Shown here: positions 60,298-64,000 of the stretch, piece after piece
How the letters are laid out: each line of letters begins with the position of its first letter
Numbering within the stretch: the first letter of the stretch is position 1
Assembly: GCA_963693315.1 (NCBI GenBank)
Contig: OY856187.1
Location: 377,603,241-377,667,240, forward strand
Direction: 5' to 3'
From: Diogma glabrata
Taxonomy: Eukaryota; Arthropoda; Insecta; Diptera; Cylindrotomidae
Length of the DNA: 64,000 nt
Made by a program: the position numbers and the translations under genes
The notes under the pieces: generated by a model
Told to the model about the DNA's origin: nothing
What the model saw: only the letters and a program-made list of their open reading frames with translations
The model's database searches: none

Positions 60298-60756
60298 TTT
60301 TGTTCGAAATAAAAAAACAGTAGATAAATTGTAAAATTGTTTTTTATTTATATTTTAGTAATTGCGTGATATAAATTTTGTATTTTTATTGATTTCTGTA
60401 TTTTACGGAGAAAGCGCCAAAATATAAATAAATTTGACGTGTCGTCCTAGGTCAATCCATCATTATTGACGAGAGTGTCTGTCTATCTACACGATTATGA
60501 AATTAAACATCGGATGATTGCATATCTGTTTTATTTACCGTTGAAGAATATAAATACCCTCCAGACCACGCGTAACGTTTAAGAACAGTTTACGTAGACT
60601 TTACTCTATGAAAGTCTACGCAAGAGCGTAACGTAAACGGAACACAAACGTAATTTATTTTGGACCTTAATCCGTAACTAAGATCCAACTTAAGTTAATA
60701 AGTTGTATTAAATTTGTCGCCAAATCCTTGAACTCATTTGTACAATGAAGTTGACA
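60298..60756. other. 3' flank of the ORF up to the hAT element
   Basis: Includes AATAAA at 60308 and a perfect 9-bp stem (GTAGACTTT at 60594-60602, AAAGTCTAC at 60611-60619) flanked by repeated CGTAACGT words. A word CCAACTTAAGTTA...AAGTTGTATT at 60688-60712 recurs right of the hAT element near 63145. Confidence 0.55.
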
Positions 60757-61079
60757 TAGGGTGACAAACCGTCCCGGATTCTCCGACACAGTCCCGGAGT
60801 CCCGAAGTCTGCCGTCCCGCATTGAAAATGTGCCAGAAATTGTCCCGGAATATTAAAAAATTCCCGAATTGTTCCGTTTTTCTAGCACCAATTACCATAC
60901 AATATTTTTTATGAGATATTAAAAAGAATTCCAATAAAATTTGATTTTGAAAATTGCATAAGTTTGACTCGTCGACTACTTGGCGCAAGCAAAACAAGAT
61001 GTTTGGCGGTTATGCTCCCAATAGAAAGAATTTTATAATTATTTTAACGATTAAAATTATACTTTTTATTCCTGGTGCA

Positions 61080-62100
61080 GAAGAAACAAATTAGGCTTGT
61101 CGGAGCAAAAACCTGTTATGCTACAGCTAAAGGGCAAATACGACAGAGCTAGACCACCAACCATTAAGGTTAATGGAAAACAATCAAAATGGTCAGCTCA
61201 ACCAGATACCTTGGTGTTGACTTGGATGAGAAGATGAGGGTATCAAGTCATGTTACACGAATATGCTAGAAATCCAAGTCCCTCTTCCACAGCTTCACAA
61301 GGTTATCTCATGAATGGTGGGGTCTTGATAGAAATATACTACATGTTATTTATAAGATCGTAGTGGAATCTATTATGTCGCACTGCTCAACTGATTGGTA
61401 TGAGCCGACTAACGTTAAGCATGATGCACAGTTACTAATCACTCAAAGAAATATGTTACTCCGCATGATCCGAGGTTACAGATCCATTTCTACAACCCCA
61501 ACTCAGGTCATTACGGGTACAATCCCAAATTATACAACCGTGCTGTCAACACAAACAGCAGAGTTGAAAGGAAGCAAATAAAAAAGGGACTGCACCAGGA
61601 GATCCTCAATGAATGTAAGGCACGTTGCGAGGTCTCAGATGCGGGAAGGTATACGTATCTTTTTAGCAGCGATTCAACTTTTGCTTTAGGCACGAATAAG
61701 GTAGATCTGACAGATCCTGTGGTCCAGTTTATAACTGGACACGGCAAATTTAGAGAGTACTTGAAGCGTGTTGATGTTACAGACAATGCTTTATGCACAA
61801 CATGTGATGTGGATGATACGCATTACATGTTCTTCTGGATTGCACTACTTACGAAGCCTTAAGGAACGATCTTAAATCGTCCTTATTTGAAAATGAATTT
61901 GACGGTTATTTAAGAGCAGATACACTTAGTATACTGCTGAACACAAAAAAATATGATTGCGCTTAAACAATTTTGCATTGACGTAGTTCTTAGATAGTGG
62001 AACATACAGTTACTCTGTATGTAAACCATCAACCTCCACGAGGTTGGGGATCGCAACGAGCAACTAAATAAATTTGACTGAGGTAATAATATATAACTAT
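61080..62100 (+). mobile_element. 5'-truncated R1/jockey-like LINE fragment nested in the hAT element
   Basis: Reads on the + strand as the post-RT part of a non-LTR ORF2: YLGVDLDEKM (61208-61237), LFHSF-type helix, IYKIVVESIMSH, then QRNMLLRMIRGYRSIST with VITGTIPNY. After a frameshift come an RNase H-like stretch and TGHGKFREYL (61734-61763) with a Cys-rich CTTC...H tail. This order is known from R1 and jockey-group elements. Exact ends and target duplication were not resolved. Confidence 0.78.
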
Positions 62101-62339
62101 TTTACTTTCTGATGACAAATAAATGTTTTAGACACAGTTGATTCGGTCGATCAATGGTTGAGCTTATGAAAAACCCTGTAAAAGTTTTTTGAACTTAAAA
62201 CAGAGGTGCTAGCAATAAAGAGCTATGGTGGTGGGGTGAAAAATGCCAGGACTCATTCAAGTTTTTTTTTTAAGATGAGAAGCATGTGCTTTGGCTTTTC
62301 TTTCTACATAATCAAGCCTCCGTTTTTCATAACGCTGTA

Positions 62340-62960
62340 AAACGTGTTGAATAAGGAAAAGACTGCAGTAGAAGTTTCAGAAGATATACGTGATCTCATT
62401 GTGAAGTGTCAAGCACGAACCGACTACGACTTCCTTTCTGCTGGGGCTGTAAATCGAATGGTTTATTGGCTATGTCGTAAATTTTTACTACAATTGTGTG
62501 GAATATTGATAGCTTTGAAGCACTCAATTTTCAGAGATTTGTCATTTTAAATGAATTATTAAACTCATTAGTGATGTTAAATGGAGCGACATCGAATCGA
62601 AAAAACCATGTCAATGTGTTCGTAAATATTTTGATATGAACGAAATTACCGATATGGAAAATAATTTATTCCATGATTTGACCTATCTTAAACAGTATGT
62701 AAACACTGAAAAACTGGCAAAAATGACCAACAGCAACTTGAGTATTGATACAAAACGGGCCGATAATTTGGCAGATAATCACATTCCATTCAAAAATATC
62801 CTAATAGTAGTGGAACTATGTTCGTGCCTGCCCGGAACAAATGCAGCGACTGAACAAGTTTTTTCAATAATTTATAATCAATGGACTTTGGAAAATCCAG
62901 AGAGATCGATGCTTTAAAAGCAAACGTTATTTCAAGATATAATATCGATTTGTCTTGCTG
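62340..62960 (+). pseudogene. hAT transposase C-terminal remnant
   Basis: The frame at 62636-62917 ends ILIVVELCSCLPGTNAATEQ, VFSIIYNQW, T.ENPERSML. This is the hAT dimerisation signature (V(E)xxLxLPGTNAxxERVFSxMxxxWT). An upstream frame (62344-62550) carries less conserved transposase sequence. Stop codons separate the pieces, so no full transposase is made. Confidence 0.83.
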
Positions 62961-63373
62961 CAAGACTCTTGCAAAGATTTCAACTCAAAATTTCACGAAA
63001 AGTTAATTTGCTAAAAAAACGCATATAGAACATATTGACAAATACCCAAAAAGTCATTATACAACAATATACCAATATGGCTTTTTATGTCCCGGATCGG
63101 CTAAAATTTATATTGGTCACCCTAAGTTGACACACATTGAGTTCCAACTTAAGTTACTAAGTTGTATTTAAAAAAATGGAACTCAAATTTGAGTTCCATC
63201 TTGTTATACTTGGGTATTTGATAAAATAAAATTAATTATTGAGTTGCATAGTTTTAAGCACAATCATTTATCATGAAAAAAATCAAATGGTTTTTTGATT
63301 TTATCTGTCGATAAACATAATTTTGCTTAGTTTTTTTACGCATTTTATTGTGTAAATGCTATTTTTTGGTTGC

Positions 63374-64000
<627 letters not shown>

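Larger units (their letters stand above)
60757..63124 (+). mobile_element. hAT-family DNA transposon, decayed, with nested LINE
   Basis: Begins TAGGGTGACAAACCGTCCCG and ends ATTGGTCACCCTA: 9-bp perfect terminal inverted repeats. Both ends are flanked by the identical 8-bp duplication AGTTGACA (60749-60756 and 63125-63132), the size used by hAT elements. The 3' half encodes remnants of a hAT transposase. Several in-frame stops and the LINE insertion at ~61080-62100 show that it is inactive. Confidence 0.9.

Overview
This is AT-rich eukaryotic (insect) nuclear DNA. It has long introns, GT-AG splice sites, long (AT)n arrays and several families of decayed transposable elements. There is no bacterial-style gene packing and I saw no CRISPR array. 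The clearest gene is the C-terminal half of the insect slowpoke (slo) BK potassium channel, read on the + strand from 3750 to 38158. I placed 16 exons by protein homology and splice sites. Thirteen constitutive-looking exons plus three in-frame candidate alternative exons (75, 21 and 66 nt) keep one continuous reading frame to the stop codon. The encoded part runs from late RCK1 through the CxxCH linker to RCK2, the calcium bowl and the C terminus. Exons 5' of 3750 lie outside the window. The close match of this half to insect slo supports an insect source. I cannot name the order.

Layout. 1-3749: slo intron. 3909-10998: large intron with a degenerate ~58-bp repeat, a 3 x 140-bp repeat, a broken LINE on the minus strand (about 6640-9330), a second short LINE tail (4325-4460) and a tRNA-like pseudogene. 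11076-33228: small exons in large introns that hold (AT)n arrays, several MITE-like inverted-repeat elements and a tRNA-Lys-like sequence with CCA. 33229-34720: compact block of six RCK2 exons, including one intron with a GC donor. 34721-38020: last intron, almost filled by a ~2.9-kb heptanucleotide satellite. 38021-38158: last coding exon, followed by an AT-rich 3' region.

38159-64000 is mostly repeats. There is a degenerate Ty3/gypsy reverse transcriptase remnant (43070-43673). At 48230-56755 two head-to-tail copies of an unusual ~2.4-kb element carry a ~620-bp higher-order repeat. The second copy is split by a 3.75-kb insertion. A LINE C-terminal tail lies at 57081-57518. One uninterrupted 348-residue ORF (59251-60297) looks like a FAM149/DUF3719 protein. 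A hAT DNA transposon (60757-63124) has matching 8-bp target duplications and contains a nested R1/jockey-like LINE fragment. The window ends in a duplicated ~195-bp unit and another (AT)n array.

Apart from slo and the FAM149-like gene I see no host gene I can support. The most interesting points are the alternative-exon architecture and GC-AG intron of slo, the in-intron heptamer satellite, and the tandem rolling-circle-like element with its nested 3.75-kb insertion of unknown class. All assignments come from reading the sequence by eye; no database search was run.
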